DNA of 57,994 nucleotides, from assembly GCA_044869955.1 (NCBI GenBank), contig JBIOYC010000010.1:1-57994 (forward strand), written 5' to 3'. Position 1 is the stretch's first letter; each line of letters begins with the position of its first letter. Source of the stretch: CALMKX01 sp044869955. GTDB taxonomy: Bacteria > Acidobacteriota > Thermoanaerobaculia > Multivoradales > SZUA-115. Shown in pieces: positions 15,472-24,326 of this stretch. The position numbers and the translations under genes were made by a program. The notes under the pieces were generated by a model, which had not been told where the DNA came from, ran no database searches, and worked only from the letters and a program-made list of their open reading frames with translations.

Positions 15472-18405
15472 ATGGAAAAGAAGAAATCCAGGATCGAAGG
15501 GGTCGCAGGTTGGCTCCTCGGTGCCCTGCTCCTGCCGGGAGCGGGTCTGAGGGCGCAGCCCTCGCCCTTCCTGGTCCAAGACCTCAACCCCTCGACCCAG
15601 GTCGACGTCCCTCCAGTCCTCCCCTGGTTCAGCCCCGTCGTGATGGGCAGCGTGACCTTCTACGCCGGCTACGACGGCATCCACGGCTACGAGCTGTGGC
15701 GTACCGACGGCACCGCAGCGGGTACCTGGATGGTGCGCGACATCTGCCTCGGAGCCTGTGGATCAGCCCCGGAGTGGCTGGCCGCCGCGGAAGGCACCCT
15801 CTTCTTCGCAGCCGACGACGGCGTGCACGGCGAAGAGCTTTGGGCGAGCGACGGCACGGCTGCGGGCAGCCGGCTGGTGGCCGATCTGTGGCCCGGGCGG
15901 AATGGCTCGAGGCCGCGAGGGATCGCAGGGCTGGGGAGCAAAGTCGTGCTCGCTGCCAACACGCCGGGCCTGGGGATCGAGCCTTGGGTGAGTGACGGCA
16001 CGGCGGCCGGGACGATCTCGCTGGGTGACCTCGTTCCCGGACTCGGCAGCTCGGTGGGCCCGTTCCGCATGACCCTGGGTCAAGCAGGCTCTACCAGCCT
16101 TCTCTGTCTGCGTACGTCGTCGTCCGCTGACGAGCTCTGGGCCACGGATGGCACGGCAGGCGGGACTGTGCGACTGGGAGATCTGAATCCGGGGGCAAAT
16201 CTGACCTGTGTAAGGAGGCTGGGGACGCACCCGCGATGGGATCCCGCCAACGGATCCGACGGGCGCTTGTACTTCTCAGCCGAGGACCTGGACCATGGGA
16301 TGGAACTCTGGGCCAGCGATGGTTCTGCTGCCGGCACTGTCCTCGTCGCCGACATCGTCCCCGGCCCAGAAGGCTCGGCGCCAAGCTGGCTCAGCTCCGC
16401 TGGCGATCGGATCTTCTTCTTTGCGCGCGACGAGGCGGAGGGCGCCGAACCCTGGGTTACCGACGGGACCAACTCTGGAACGTCACGCCTGGCCGACGTT
16501 GTGCCCGGCGACGAAGGGTTGAGCTGGGTCCTGGCCGCGCCCGCTGGTGAGAGGTTCTTCTTCTCCTATCTCGATGACCTCGGTCGCCACCTCTGGGTCT
16601 CTGACGGCACTGGGGGTGGAACGAGCTTTGTGCGGAGCTTTCCGCTGTCTGAATCGAACCCGACGACCAACTTCGTCGGCTGGATGAAAGGACTGGAGGA
16701 TCGACTGCTGTTCGCAGGGTTCGACGCATCCACCGGTTTCGAACCGTGGATCAGCGACGGTACGGCTGCATACACGAGCCTTCTCGGTGACCTCAACCCT
16801 GGACCGGGTGATAGCTTCCAAGTAGCGACCGTGTTGCCCTTCCTTCTCGGCATCTCCTTCGACCGGGACCGACTGATCACACTGGGAGACCGTGTCGTCT
16901 TCCGGGCCTTCGACCCGGCCCACGGACCTGAAGTGTGGATCAGCGACGGGACTTCCGCCAACACTCGTATGGTCGCAGACATCGACCAGCAGACCTCGGC
17001 ATTCCTTCCGAGGCCCTCCGTCCCGGCTGCCGAAGTTCGCCGTTACGAGCTGGCCGACGGTGGAGGCCACCTCTACTTCGGTGCAGAAAACGGCGCTGGG
17101 CGTGCGCTGTGGCGTGCTCCAGGGGATGCGACGCCACCCGTACGCCTCACCGGCCTGGGCACCGCAGGTACCCTCGGAGCAGGGCCGGAGATTGTGCCCT
17201 TGGGCACGTCAGCGGTGTTTCTGAACGCCACGACGGAGACCTGGGAGCTTTGGTTCTCGGATGGCACACCGAGTGGAACGCGGGCGATCACGCCATGGAC
17301 TTTGGTAACCGATATCCCTGACAGCCTCACGGCTTTCGCAGGCGAGGTGTTCGGCACCGCCCTTGATCTCGGCCCAGGTTGCGCAAGCATCGGCTGCGCG
17401 ACCGGGGCCGGTTCGACCGCTGGCTCCGCTCGACTGCTTCTCCGCACCGACGGACTCTCGCTGGAAGTGGCCGATCCCCGGTCCCTCGAAACCATCCCCC
17501 TCCTGGCAGGCGCTGATTACCTTTACTACGTGGTCGGCGAAACCGTCGTGCGCCGCTCGCCGGAGGGCCAGATCGAGAACCTGCTGCCGGCCTCCGGTCT
17601 GTCCTACGCCCGGCCGGTGCCCCTCGCGGAAATCGGCGGCACCCTGTTCTTTCAGGCTTCCGACACTGGGCACGGTCCCGAGCTGTGGTGGTACGACTCC
17701 GCGAGAACAGGCGCCCAGCGCCTGCCGGACATCGCCCCTGGGCAGGACGGCTCGCTCCAGAACGACTTCTACTGGGTGTTCCCTCGCCGCTTCGCGGCGG
17801 CAGGTTCCTATCTCTTCCTGGCCGCCGACGACGGCACTACCGGCCTGGAGCTGTGGCGGGCGGATGGCAGCGGGGACGCCCCGCGGCGGGTGGCCGATCT
17901 TCTGCCCGGCTCCGGAGGTAGCGAGCCGGAGCATCTGACCGCCGCGGGAGACCGGCTCTTCTTCGTCGCCGACGACGGCGTCCACGGCCGCGAGCTGTGG
18001 ACGGTCCAAGGTGGCGGCGCGCCGACCCTGCTGGCGGACCTGGTGCCCGGGGCGGGCTCCTCCCAGCCCACGGAGCTGGCCGCGGCGGACGGCAAGCTCT
18101 TCTGGAGCGCGTGGACCGCCACCCACGGGAGGGAGCCCTGGGTGAGCGACGGCACCCCCGCTGGCACCCGGCTGGCTGGGGACATCGCCCCGGGGCCAGC
18201 CTCCTCGAGCCCGGCAGCCTTCACCCAGGCCGGTGGCCGCGTCTACTTCGTCGCCAACGACAACACCACCGGCTTCGAGCTCTGGGCCGTCGAAGCGGAG
18301 ATCCTCTTCATCGACGGTTTCGAGACCGGAGACCTCTCCGCCTGGAGCACCGTGGTCCCGGGCCCTACTCCCGCATCCGCCACGTCAGCTCTCCCGCTTC
18401 GCTGA
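15472..18405 (+). CDS. Secreted ELWxxDGTxxGT repeat protein
   Basis: About 977 aa. At least fifteen copies of the unit ELW.sDGT.aGT..v.Di.PG..gs.p are visible, for example ELWRTDGTAAGT, ELWASDGTAAGS, ELWATDGTAGGT, ELWASDGSAAGT and ELWFSDGTPSGT. The unit is the hyalin-like/ELWxxDGT repeat that forms beta-propeller blades in exported bacterial proteins. Signal peptide: KKKSRIEGVAGWLLGALLLPGAGLRAQ. An ATG at 15451 is possible, but TAGAAT at 15447-15452 looks like a -10 that would place transcription start after it, so 15472 is preferred. The C-terminus carries FIDGFETGDLSAWSTVVP plus 16 more residues. The 3' end overlaps the convergent HExxH gene by 41 bases. The middle (about 16.0-17.6 kb) looks less GC-extreme. 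Confidence 0.85.
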   Translation: MEKKKSRIEGVAGWLLGALLLPGAGLRAQPSPFLVQDLNPSTQVDVPPVLPWFSPVVMGSVTFYAGYDGIHGYELWRTDGTAAGTWMVRDICLGACGSAPEWLAAAEGTLFFAADDGVHGEELWASDGTAAGSRLVADLWPGRNGSRPRGIAGLGSKVVLAANTPGLGIEPWVSDGTAAGTISLGDLVPGLGSSVGPFRMTLGQAGSTSLLCLRTSSSADELWATDGTAGGTVRLGDLNPGANLTCVRRLGTHPRWDPANGSDGRLYFSAEDLDHGMELWASDGSAAGTVLVADIVPGPEGSAPSWLSSAGDRIFFFARDEAEGAEPWVTDGTNSGTSRLADVVPGDEGLSWVLAAPAGERFFFSYLDDLGRHLWVSDGTGGGTSFVRSFPLSESNPTTNFVGWMKGLEDRLLFAGFDASTGFEPWISDGTAAYTSLLGDLNPGPGDSFQVATVLPFLLGISFDRDRLITLGDRVVFRAFDPAHGPEVWISDGTSANTRMVADIDQQTSAFLPRPSVPAAEVRRYELADGGGHLYFGAENGAGRALWRAPGDATPPVRLTGLGTAGTLGAGPEIVPLGTSAVFLNATTETWELWFSDGTPSGTRAITPWTLVTDIPDSLTAFAGEVFGTALDLGPGCASIGCATGAGSTAGSARLLLRTDGLSLEVADPRSLETIPLLAGADYLYYVVGETVVRRSPEGQIENLLPASGLSYARPVPLAEIGGTLFFQASDTGHGPELWWYDSARTGAQRLPDIAPGQDGSLQNDFYWVFPRRFAAAGSYLFLAADDGTTGLELWRADGSGDAPRRVADLLPGSGGSEPEHLTAAGDRLFFVADDGVHGRELWTVQGGGAPTLLADLVPGAGSSQPTELAAADGKLFWSAWTATHGREPWVSDGTPAGTRLAGDIAPGPASSSPAAFTQAGGRVYFVANDNTTGFELWAVEAEILFIDGFETGDLSAWSTVVPGPTPASATSALPLR

Positions 18406-18877
18406 GCAGCCCCTCACGCACTAGCCAGGCGCGGGCGTCCTCGGCATCGCCCTCGAACCAGGCCCGGGCCGAGCCCAGGCGGAAGCTGTAGCCCCAGACG
18501 TCCATGTCGGCGAAGGCCCGCTCCAGGCCGAAGCCGGGCAGCTCACCGCCGAGCAGGATCTGGAGGTAGCAGACGGCGTTCTCCTCGTCGTAGTCGCCGC
18601 CGGCGTCGGTGTGCAGGGTGGCGCGGCGCCCGCCGTCCAGGCAGAAGAGGTGGCAGGCCTCGTGGAGGGCCGAGTGCACCGGCGTGTCCGGCCGCACGTA
18701 GACGCGCGTAGCGATGATCCCGGCCTCCGAGTCCCCCCAGAAGCTGCCCGGAATCGCCTCCCCCGCCGGCACCTCCACCAGCTCGGCGCCGTGGCGAGCG
18801 AGCAGCTCCGCGAGGGCGCCAGCGCTGAGCTCCGAGCAGAGCAGGGGAGGGAAAGACTCGTCCGCCATCGTCTTCAT
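18365..18877 (-). CDS. Small HExxH (gluzincin-like) putative metallopeptidase
   Basis: 170 aa from ATG 18877. The motif ALHEACHLFC (HExxH) is followed about 20 residues later by YDEENAVCYLQ, an acidic residue in the right place for a third zinc ligand. This layout is seen in IrrE/ImmA-like and related small zinc peptidases. There is no signal peptide, so it is probably cytoplasmic. The frame is open upstream to a GTG at 18934, and neither start has a convincing ribosome binding site; ATG at 18868 is another option. It overlaps the 3' end of the ELW-repeat gene tail to tail by 41 bases. No helix-turn-helix partner is adjacent, so a regulatory-protease role is only a guess. Confidence 0.65.
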   Translation of the reverse strand: MKTMADESFPPLLCSELSAGALAELLARHGAELVEVPAGEAIPGSFWGDSEAGIIATRVYVRPDTPVHSALHEACHLFCLDGGRRATLHTDAGGDYDEENAVCYLQILLGGELPGFGLERAFADMDVWGYSFRLGSARAWFEGDAEDARAWLVREGLLSEAGELTWRMRE

Positions 18878-18934
18878 GGGTAGTGGATGGTACGACGAGG
18901 GAGGCGGCTCTGACAGGATTCGTCCCCCGTTCAC

Positions 18935-19105
18935 GCCTTGGAGAGCAGAGGCAGCCCGAAAGGGCTCCTCCAGAAAGCGGCCTCACGCTGTGGCTTGCCG
19001 CACGACGACGTGCCTCGCGGTGCACGTCCCCCCGGTGCGGCGGGCCGCGGCACTCCTACCTCGGTAGCCGCCGCCGGTTGCTCCGCGCGGCGGCCTTTTT
19101 CTTTT
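18935..19105 (+). ncRNA. Candidate structured non-coding RNA
   Basis: This gap has no convincing gene but holds consecutive hairpins on the plus strand. GAGG-C-AGCCC closes on GGGCT-CCTC with a GAAA tetraloop (about 18947-18970). GACGTGC pairs perfectly with GCACGTC (about 19008-19029). A GTGC/GCAC stem follows (about 19034-19052). The region ends in a strong intrinsic terminator. No known class (tmRNA, RNase P, SRP, 6S) was recognised by eye. High GC makes chance stems common. Confidence 0.35.
19067..19105 (+). terminator. Strong Rho-independent terminator
   Basis: GCCGCCGC (19067-19074) pairs perfectly with GCGGCGGC (19087-19094) across a 12-base loop, followed by CTTTTTCTTTT. No plus-strand coding gene lies just upstream, so it most likely ends the candidate RNA or an unrecognised transcript. 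Confidence 0.65.
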
Positions 19106-19223
19106 CCATTGGCGCAGCTTCTGGACCGCGCGGCTCGATGCCCTCGACGCGATGGCGGAGACCCTCGGCTGATGCCAAGGCTCTCCAGGTCGCTGCGGGG
19201 TGCCAGCCCTTTCGGGGCGCGGT

Positions 19224-20951
19224 CTAGGGCGGCGGGGAGGCCAGAGCCTCGAGCACTGCCTGGTCGCGGCCGTAGACGTCCCGGAACAGCTCGAGGGTAC
19301 CGTCCTCGCCCACCTCGGCCGTGAAGTAGGTCAAGGCGATGGGGATCCGGCGAGGCAGGGGGATCGACCTCTCCACCCCGGTGAGGGCGGTCCTCTCCAG
19401 CTTCCCGCCCTGCCAGGCCGGCAAGTCTCGGGCCAGCAGCTCGGCCAGGCGAAAGGGCTCCCTGACCCGCACGCAGCCATGGGACAGGGCCCGGTTGGCG
19501 CGCAAGAACACGCTCTTGCCCGGGGTGTCGTGCAGGTAGACGTCGTAGTGGTTGGGCAGGTCGATCTTGATTCGACCCAGTTGGTTGACCTTGCCCGATC
19601 GCTGGCGCAGCCGGTAGGGCACCCGATCGGGTCGCAGCCTCGCCCAGTCGATCGATCCCGGATCGACCAACGGCGCCTCGGGGGCCCAGCTCGCCAGGAC
19701 GTCGAGGCCCTCCTTCTCGAGATAGGTCTCGTCGGCGCGGATCTTGGCCAGGATCTCCTCACGGACGATCGACTCCGGCACGTTCCAGGTCGGATTGAGG
19801 ATGATCGACACGATCTCGTCGGCGAAGGCCGGGGTCGGCCAGTCGCCCTTGCCGACCACCACCGGCAGAGAGAGCAACTCCTTGCCCTGATCCCGGACGC
19901 TCAGACGGAAGGCCGGCAAGTTGACCACGACGTGCAGGTCGGCCGGCGGCTCGGCGAGGGCCCGCCAGCGTGCGAGATTGACCTCCAGCTGGGCCAGGCG
20001 CCCGCTCGCAGGGACGTTGAGAGCGGCCAGGGTGTCACGCCCGAGCCTGCCGTCCGCGAGCAGACCGCGGGCTGCCTGGTAGCGCGCGAGGGCCTCCGCC
20101 AGCTCTGCACCGTAAAGGCCCGGATCGGCTCCGACCGGAGCCGGCTCCGGCTGGAAGCCCTCCCGAGCCAGCCGCTCAGAGAGGAGCGCCAGGAAGTCGG
20201 GGGAGGCCGCCTGTCCCGGCTCCAGGGTGACCCGGCCGACCTCGGGGAGGAGGAGGGGGAAATCGCCCTGCTCGGCGAGCTGCCGGTAGCGTGGCAGCTC
20301 GGCCAGGAGGCGCCGATACTCCGCGCTCGACGGCTCGAGCGCCGCGAGCGCAGGCGCCACCTCTCCTCCCGCCGCCACGCGATCGAGAGCCGCGGCGAGG
20401 TCCACGGAGCGGCGGGGAAGCTCCCCCAGGAGCGCCGGTGAGGTCGCTGCCGGTCCCCTGCCGGCGAGCCACGCCGCCGCGGAAACGAAGCTCTCGGAGA
20501 GGGTGACCTCGAACGCAGCCGGATCTCGCTCCGCACTTCCCGCTGCCCACTCCGCAAGGGCGGATTCCACCTCAAGGACGCCGATCGCCTGGCGGGGCAA
20601 GTCCTCGGGGAGACCCCGGAGGGCCGCCGGAAGGGCGCGTGCCGCCGGACTGAGCTGCCCGTCGACCAACCAGACAGGGTGCCCGGCTCGCCGCTGGTAG
20701 AAGTCGACGAGAACCGCTCCGACTTCCGATTCGGGGCGAGGGCGCGCTAGAATCGCCGATTCCAGCTCCACCGGTTGCAGCGTGGTCTGGCGGGACGGCT
20801 CGCCGGGCGGACCGTGGGGATTTTCTCCGGGGCCCTTGCAGGCCCCCTTGCGGTCGCGGCATCCGGCGGTGCCCGTCGCAAGCGCCAGGATCAGCAGCGA
20901 AGTCAGGCCATATCGCAGTGCGTTCAGGAAGGGGCCGACGGCACCCGGCAC
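19224..20951 (-). CDS. YcbB/LdtD-like L,D-transpeptidase (lipoprotein)
   Basis: 575 aa. Forms 3-3 cross-links in peptidoglycan using a catalytic cysteine. The YkuD domain shows YLHDTPGKSVFL followed by ALSHGCVRV, with the catalytic Cys near residue 490. A peptidoglycan-binding-like segment (YQAARGLLADGRLGRDTLAALN) and the scaffold region typical of YcbB precede it. The N-terminal hydrophobic run LTSLLILALATGTAGC looks like a lipoprotein signal with lipobox TAGC, so it probably acts in the periplasm as a lipoprotein. The GTG at 20951 is the last in-frame start before the signal. ATG at 21014 would overlap the divergent gene's start and is the alternative. It faces an M15-type peptidase gene across 57 bases. 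Confidence 0.82.
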   Translation of the reverse strand: MPGAVGPFLNALRYGLTSLLILALATGTAGCRDRKGACKGPGENPHGPPGEPSRQTTLQPVELESAILARPRPESEVGAVLVDFYQRRAGHPVWLVDGQLSPAARALPAALRGLPEDLPRQAIGVLEVESALAEWAAGSAERDPAAFEVTLSESFVSAAAWLAGRGPAATSPALLGELPRRSVDLAAALDRVAAGGEVAPALAALEPSSAEYRRLLAELPRYRQLAEQGDFPLLLPEVGRVTLEPGQAASPDFLALLSERLAREGFQPEPAPVGADPGLYGAELAEALARYQAARGLLADGRLGRDTLAALNVPASGRLAQLEVNLARWRALAEPPADLHVVVNLPAFRLSVRDQGKELLSLPVVVGKGDWPTPAFADEIVSIILNPTWNVPESIVREEILAKIRADETYLEKEGLDVLASWAPEAPLVDPGSIDWARLRPDRVPYRLRQRSGKVNQLGRIKIDLPNHYDVYLHDTPGKSVFLRANRALSHGCVRVREPFRLAELLARDLPAWQGGKLERTALTGVERSIPLPRRIPIALTYFTAEVGEDGTLELFRDVYGRDQAVLEALASPPP

Positions 20952-21008
20952 CGGCCACGAAGGTGAGCCGCCGGGGTCGACCCTTTCCCTTGCCGAGGAG
21001 GGAAGCGG

Positions 21009-22034
21009 ATGCATACGAGTGTCAAGGCCATCACCGTCGGGGTTTCCAGCGGCCTTCTCATCAGCAGCCTTGCCACTTCGATGTCGCCCCATGTCCCCGA
21101 GTCCGAGACTCGGCCCGCTCCCAACCTCCAGGTCCTTCAAGCCCCCTCCTCGAAAGCCGTCGCTGGCCTGGCGCCTTTTTCGCTCTCTTTCAACGGAATC
21201 CTAACGAGTTACTCTATCTTTTCCACATTCGTTTTACCAGGGGAGGAGCTATCTCTCCTGGCCCACGTCTCCGGCGGCGGTCCCCTCGCGGCCCGGGCCG
21301 CCGGTGGCGCCCTGGTCTCTTCGGACTCCGAGCCCAATGCCTGGCGCTGGCGGGCCCCCGAGGCGCCGGGGCTCTATCCCCTCGAGTTCAGCAACCCCGA
21401 GGGAGGCTCCCTGCGCCTCAATGCCTTCGTGCTCAAGCCCTATGACGGCTCGGGCCAGCTCAACGGCTATCGCATCGGTAGCTACCAGAACCAGCCCCTG
21501 CGTGACGATCCAGCCTACCTCCCGCCCCACGGCCTCGTCGAGGTGACGCCGGAGCTCCTCGACGTCAAGGTTTCGCCCAACTTCACGCTCGGGCAGTTCC
21601 CATGCAAACAGCAGGGCGGCTTCCCGAAGTACCTCGCCCTCCAAGAGACGCTGTTGTCGAAGCTCGAGGGACTTCTCGCCGAGGTCCGGGGGCGCGGTCT
21701 GGACGTGAGCACCTTCACCGTCATGAGCGGCTACCGCACGCCCTACTACAACTCCAGGATCGGCAACGAGACGACTTACAGCCGCCACACCTACGGCGAT
21801 GCCGCGGACATCTTCGTCGACGAGAACCACGACGGGCGGATGGACGACCTGAACGGTAACGGTCGAGTGGACGTGCGCGACGCCGAGCTGCTCCTGTCCA
21901 TCGCCGAGGAGCTGGAGCGCGAGGCCGACCCTCATCTGGTGGGAGGCCTGGGCCTTTACGGTCCACGGCGCCACCGCGGCCCCTTCGTGCACGTCGACGC
22001 CCGCGGTTACCAGGCCCGCTGGACCAAGCGCTAG
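21009..22034 (+). CDS. Secreted M15-type peptidoglycan carboxypeptidase/endopeptidase (YcbK/DUF882-like)
   Basis: 341 aa. The zinc-peptidase core is in the C-terminal half: YRTPYYN, then SRHTYGDAADIFVD (His and Asp ligands) and, near the end, FVHVDARGY (third ligand). Between them lies an EF-hand/dockerin-like calcium loop, DENHDGRMDD then NGNGRVDVRD. The N-terminal half has a signal-like segment (SVKAITVGVSSGLLISSLA) and a beta-rich domain. A strong GAGGAGG lies upstream of the ATG. M15 relatives cut stem peptides of peptidoglycan. In E. coli ycbB (ldtD) and ycbK (mepK) are neighbours, and the same two families sit divergently here, so a joint role in cell-wall remodelling is likely. Its stop overlaps the convergent dehydrogenase gene by four bases. 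Confidence 0.8.
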   Translation: MHTSVKAITVGVSSGLLISSLATSMSPHVPESETRPAPNLQVLQAPSSKAVAGLAPFSLSFNGILTSYSIFSTFVLPGEELSLLAHVSGGGPLAARAAGGALVSSDSEPNAWRWRAPEAPGLYPLEFSNPEGGSLRLNAFVLKPYDGSGQLNGYRIGSYQNQPLRDDPAYLPPHGLVEVTPELLDVKVSPNFTLGQFPCKQQGGFPKYLALQETLLSKLEGLLAEVRGRGLDVSTFTVMSGYRTPYYNSRIGNETTYSRHTYGDAADIFVDENHDGRMDDLNGNGRVDVRDAELLLSIAEELEREADPHLVGGLGLYGPRRHRGPFVHVDARGYQARWTKR

Positions 22035-23131
22035 CTGCCTCGCTCGGCGAGGACCGAGCGGTCGATCTCGGCCAGCGAGGTGCGTCCGAGGAGCGCCATG
22101 GCCATCTCCAGCTCGGCCTGCAGGATCGCGATCGCCCGCGCCACCCCCGCGGCACCGTCGACGGCGAGGGCCCACAGGTAGGGCCGGCCGATCAGGACGG
22201 CCGCGGCACCCAGAGCCAGGGCCTTGACGACGTCGGTGCCGCGACGAACACCCCCGTCCAGCAGCACCGGCACCCGGCCGTCCACGGCCTCCACCACCCC
22301 CGGCAGAGCCGCGATGGTCGCCGGCACGGTGTCGAGATTGCGCGCCCCGTGGTTCGAGACGACGATCCCCGCCGCCCCCGAGGCCACCGCCCGGGCCGCG
22401 TCCTCTCCGGCCAGGATGCCCTTGAGCAGGAGGGGGAGCCGGGTGATCGAGAGCAGCCACTCGACGTCCCGCCAGCTCAGGGCCGGATCCAGGAGAGGGC
22501 TCCAGATCCCCTGCTCCCCCGGACGGTGGTCGGCCTGGGCACCGACTCGCGAGAGGTGCGGTCGCTCCCACTCCACGGGCAGGGCGAAGCCGGCCCGCTC
22601 CTCGCGGTTGCGCGCCCCTACGACCGGGGTGTCCACGGTCAGCACGAGGGCCTCGCAGCCCGCGGCCTCGGCCCGCGCGACCAGCTCGCGGGTGAAGCCC
22701 CGGTCCGGCTGGACGTAGAGCTGGAACCAGAGCGGTGAGGAGGCGACCTCGGCGATCCTCTCGATGCTGGTGGTCGAGAGGGTGCTCACCACCAGGGTGG
22801 CTCCCGCCGCGCCGGCGCCGCGGGCCGTCGCCAGCTCGGCGTCGGGGTGCATCAGGCGGTGATAGGCGGTGGGCGCGAGGAGGATCGGGAAGGGCTGCTC
22901 GCGACCCAGGAGGGAAAGCCGTGTGTCGAGCCGGGAGACGTCCCTCAGCACTCGCGGCATCAGGGCCCATCGCGCGAAGGCCTGGCGGTTCCAGGCCAAC
23001 GAGATTTCGTCCCCGGCGCCGCCGCTGACGTAGGCCCAGGCCATGGGCGAGACCTTGCGGGGCGCGAGGGAGGCGAAGTCCTCCAGGCACACGACCAGCT
23101 CGGTGGGCGGGACATCTTCGGCACGAGACAT
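22031..23131 (-). CDS. FMN-dependent alpha-hydroxy-acid dehydrogenase/oxidase
   Basis: 366 aa, the normal length for the glycolate oxidase/lactate dehydrogenase (LldD)/lactate oxidase family. The TIM barrel shows PILLAPTAYHRL, FQLYVQPDR, LTVDTPVVGARNRE, LLLKGILAGEDA, the active-site SNHGARNLD (His near residue 261; the family consensus is SNHGGRQLD), and the phosphate-binding LLDGGVRRGTDVVKALALGA. It oxidises a 2-hydroxy acid to a 2-keto acid; substrate and acceptor cannot be told from sequence. The ATG follows GGAGGGAGCC. No membrane-binding segment is obvious. It is a single gene, divergent from the cysteine synthase. Confidence 0.88.
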   Translation of the reverse strand: MSRAEDVPPTELVVCLEDFASLAPRKVSPMAWAYVSGGAGDEISLAWNRQAFARWALMPRVLRDVSRLDTRLSLLGREQPFPILLAPTAYHRLMHPDAELATARGAGAAGATLVVSTLSTTSIERIAEVASSPLWFQLYVQPDRGFTRELVARAEAAGCEALVLTVDTPVVGARNREERAGFALPVEWERPHLSRVGAQADHRPGEQGIWSPLLDPALSWRDVEWLLSITRLPLLLKGILAGEDAARAVASGAAGIVVSNHGARNLDTVPATIAALPGVVEAVDGRVPVLLDGGVRRGTDVVKALALGAAAVLIGRPYLWALAVDGAAGVARAIAILQAELEMAMALLGRTSLAEIDRSVLAERGS

Positions 23132-23228
23132 GGCGGCTCCCTCCGGAAACGGCGAGGATCTTACCGCCCGAAAGGGCGGGGGGAGGTCACGGAGCTGACG
23201 CTAGGCTTCCGGAGCAAGGAGAGCCCAC

Positions 23229-24272
23229 GTGCCACCATCCCGCATCGACGGCCTGTCCAGCCTGATCGGCAACACTCCCCTGCTGGTCATCGACTTCGCC
23301 TGGCGGGGCCGGCGGAGCACCCTCTACGCCAAGGCCGAGCACCTCAACCTGACCGGCAGCATCAAAGACCGGATGGCCTTCCACATCATGAAGGCCGCCT
23401 ACGCTCAGGCAGCCCTCCAGCCGGGAGGCCGGATCATCGAGGCCACCAGCGGCAACACCGGCATCGCCTTCGCGGCTCTCGGCCGGGCCCTGGGCCACCC
23501 GGTCACCATCTTCATGCCCGCCTGGATGAGTGCCGAGAGGATCAAGCTGATCCAGAGCTTCGGTGCCGAGATCGTGCTGGTGGGGCGCGAGGAGGGAGGC
23601 TTCCTGGGCAGCATCCGGCTCGCCGAGGAGCTCGCGGCACGGACGAAGGGGGCGTTCCTACCCCATCAGTTCTCGAACCAGGACAACGTCGGGGCCCACT
23701 TCACCTCCACCGGGCCCGAGATCTGGTGGCAGCTCAAGAGCCACGGCCTCGAGCCGGCCGCCTTCGTGGCCGGCGTCGGCACCGGCGGCACCATCATGGG
23801 TGTGGGCCGGTTCCTGCGCGGGCGCTACCCCGGCATCCGCCTGCATCCGGTCGAGCCCGCCAACTCCCCCACCCTGTCGACCGGCCACAAGGTCGGCCAA
23901 CACCGCATCCAGGGCATCTCGGACGAGTTCATCCCGCCAATCGTCAGCCTCGAGGAGCTCGATCCGGTGATTGCTGTCGACGACGGCGACGCCATCTGCA
24001 TGGCCCAGAAGCTCGCCGCCGACCTGGGCATGGCCGTGGGCATCTCCTCGGGGGCGAACTTCCTCGCCGCTCTCACCGTCCAGGACGCGCTCGGGCCGGA
24101 CGCCCAGGTGGTGACCGTCTTCCCCGACGACAACAAGAAGTACCTGAGCACCGACCTGCTGCGCGAGGAGCCGGCCAAACCCGGCTTCCTCTCCCCCGAG
24201 ATCGAGCTGCTGGCCGTCCGCTCCTTCCGTCGCACCTGCTACACCTGCTTCGCGGGTACGGAAGGCAGCTGA
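23229..24272 (+). CDS. cysK: PLP-dependent cysteine synthase family protein
   Basis: 347 aa. Fold-type II PLP enzyme. LIGNTPLL opens the protein, the PLP lysine is in NLTGSIKDRM (about residue 46), the substrate loop is TSGNTGIA, and the phosphate-binding loop is GVGTGGTIMG. It would make cysteine from O-acetylserine (or O-phosphoserine) and sulfide. CysK, CysM and cystathionine beta-synthase cores share these motifs, so the exact substrate is uncertain. The C-terminus is about 30 residues longer than plain CysK and ends with a TCYTCF pair of cysteines, possibly redox-active or metal-binding. GTG start follows AAGGAG. The minus-strand gene beyond the next is a sulfurtransferase, a loose thematic link. 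Confidence 0.85.
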   Translation: MPPSRIDGLSSLIGNTPLLVIDFAWRGRRSTLYAKAEHLNLTGSIKDRMAFHIMKAAYAQAALQPGGRIIEATSGNTGIAFAALGRALGHPVTIFMPAWMSAERIKLIQSFGAEIVLVGREEGGFLGSIRLAEELAARTKGAFLPHQFSNQDNVGAHFTSTGPEIWWQLKSHGLEPAAFVAGVGTGGTIMGVGRFLRGRYPGIRLHPVEPANSPTLSTGHKVGQHRIQGISDEFIPPIVSLEELDPVIAVDDGDAICMAQKLAADLGMAVGISSGANFLAALTVQDALGPDAQVVTVFPDDNKKYLSTDLLREEPAKPGFLSPEIELLAVRSFRRTCYTCFAGTEGS

Positions 24273-24293
24273 GGCCCCGGGGGCCAGGGTTTT
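24273..24293 (+). terminator. Weak terminator-like hairpin after the cysteine synthase gene
   Basis: GGCC-CCGGG-GGCC directly after the stop, followed by AGGG and TTTT. The stem is only four to five pairs and the T-run is short. Confidence 0.3.
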
Positions 24294-24326
24294 CGGGACG
24301 GGGATCCAACCTCGGTTCTGATCTGC

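Noticed and set aside
13093..15684. Minus-strand open frame opposite the SbcC-like gene
   Set aside because: Shadow frame without motifs; the plus strand has Walker A, signature and Walker B motifs.
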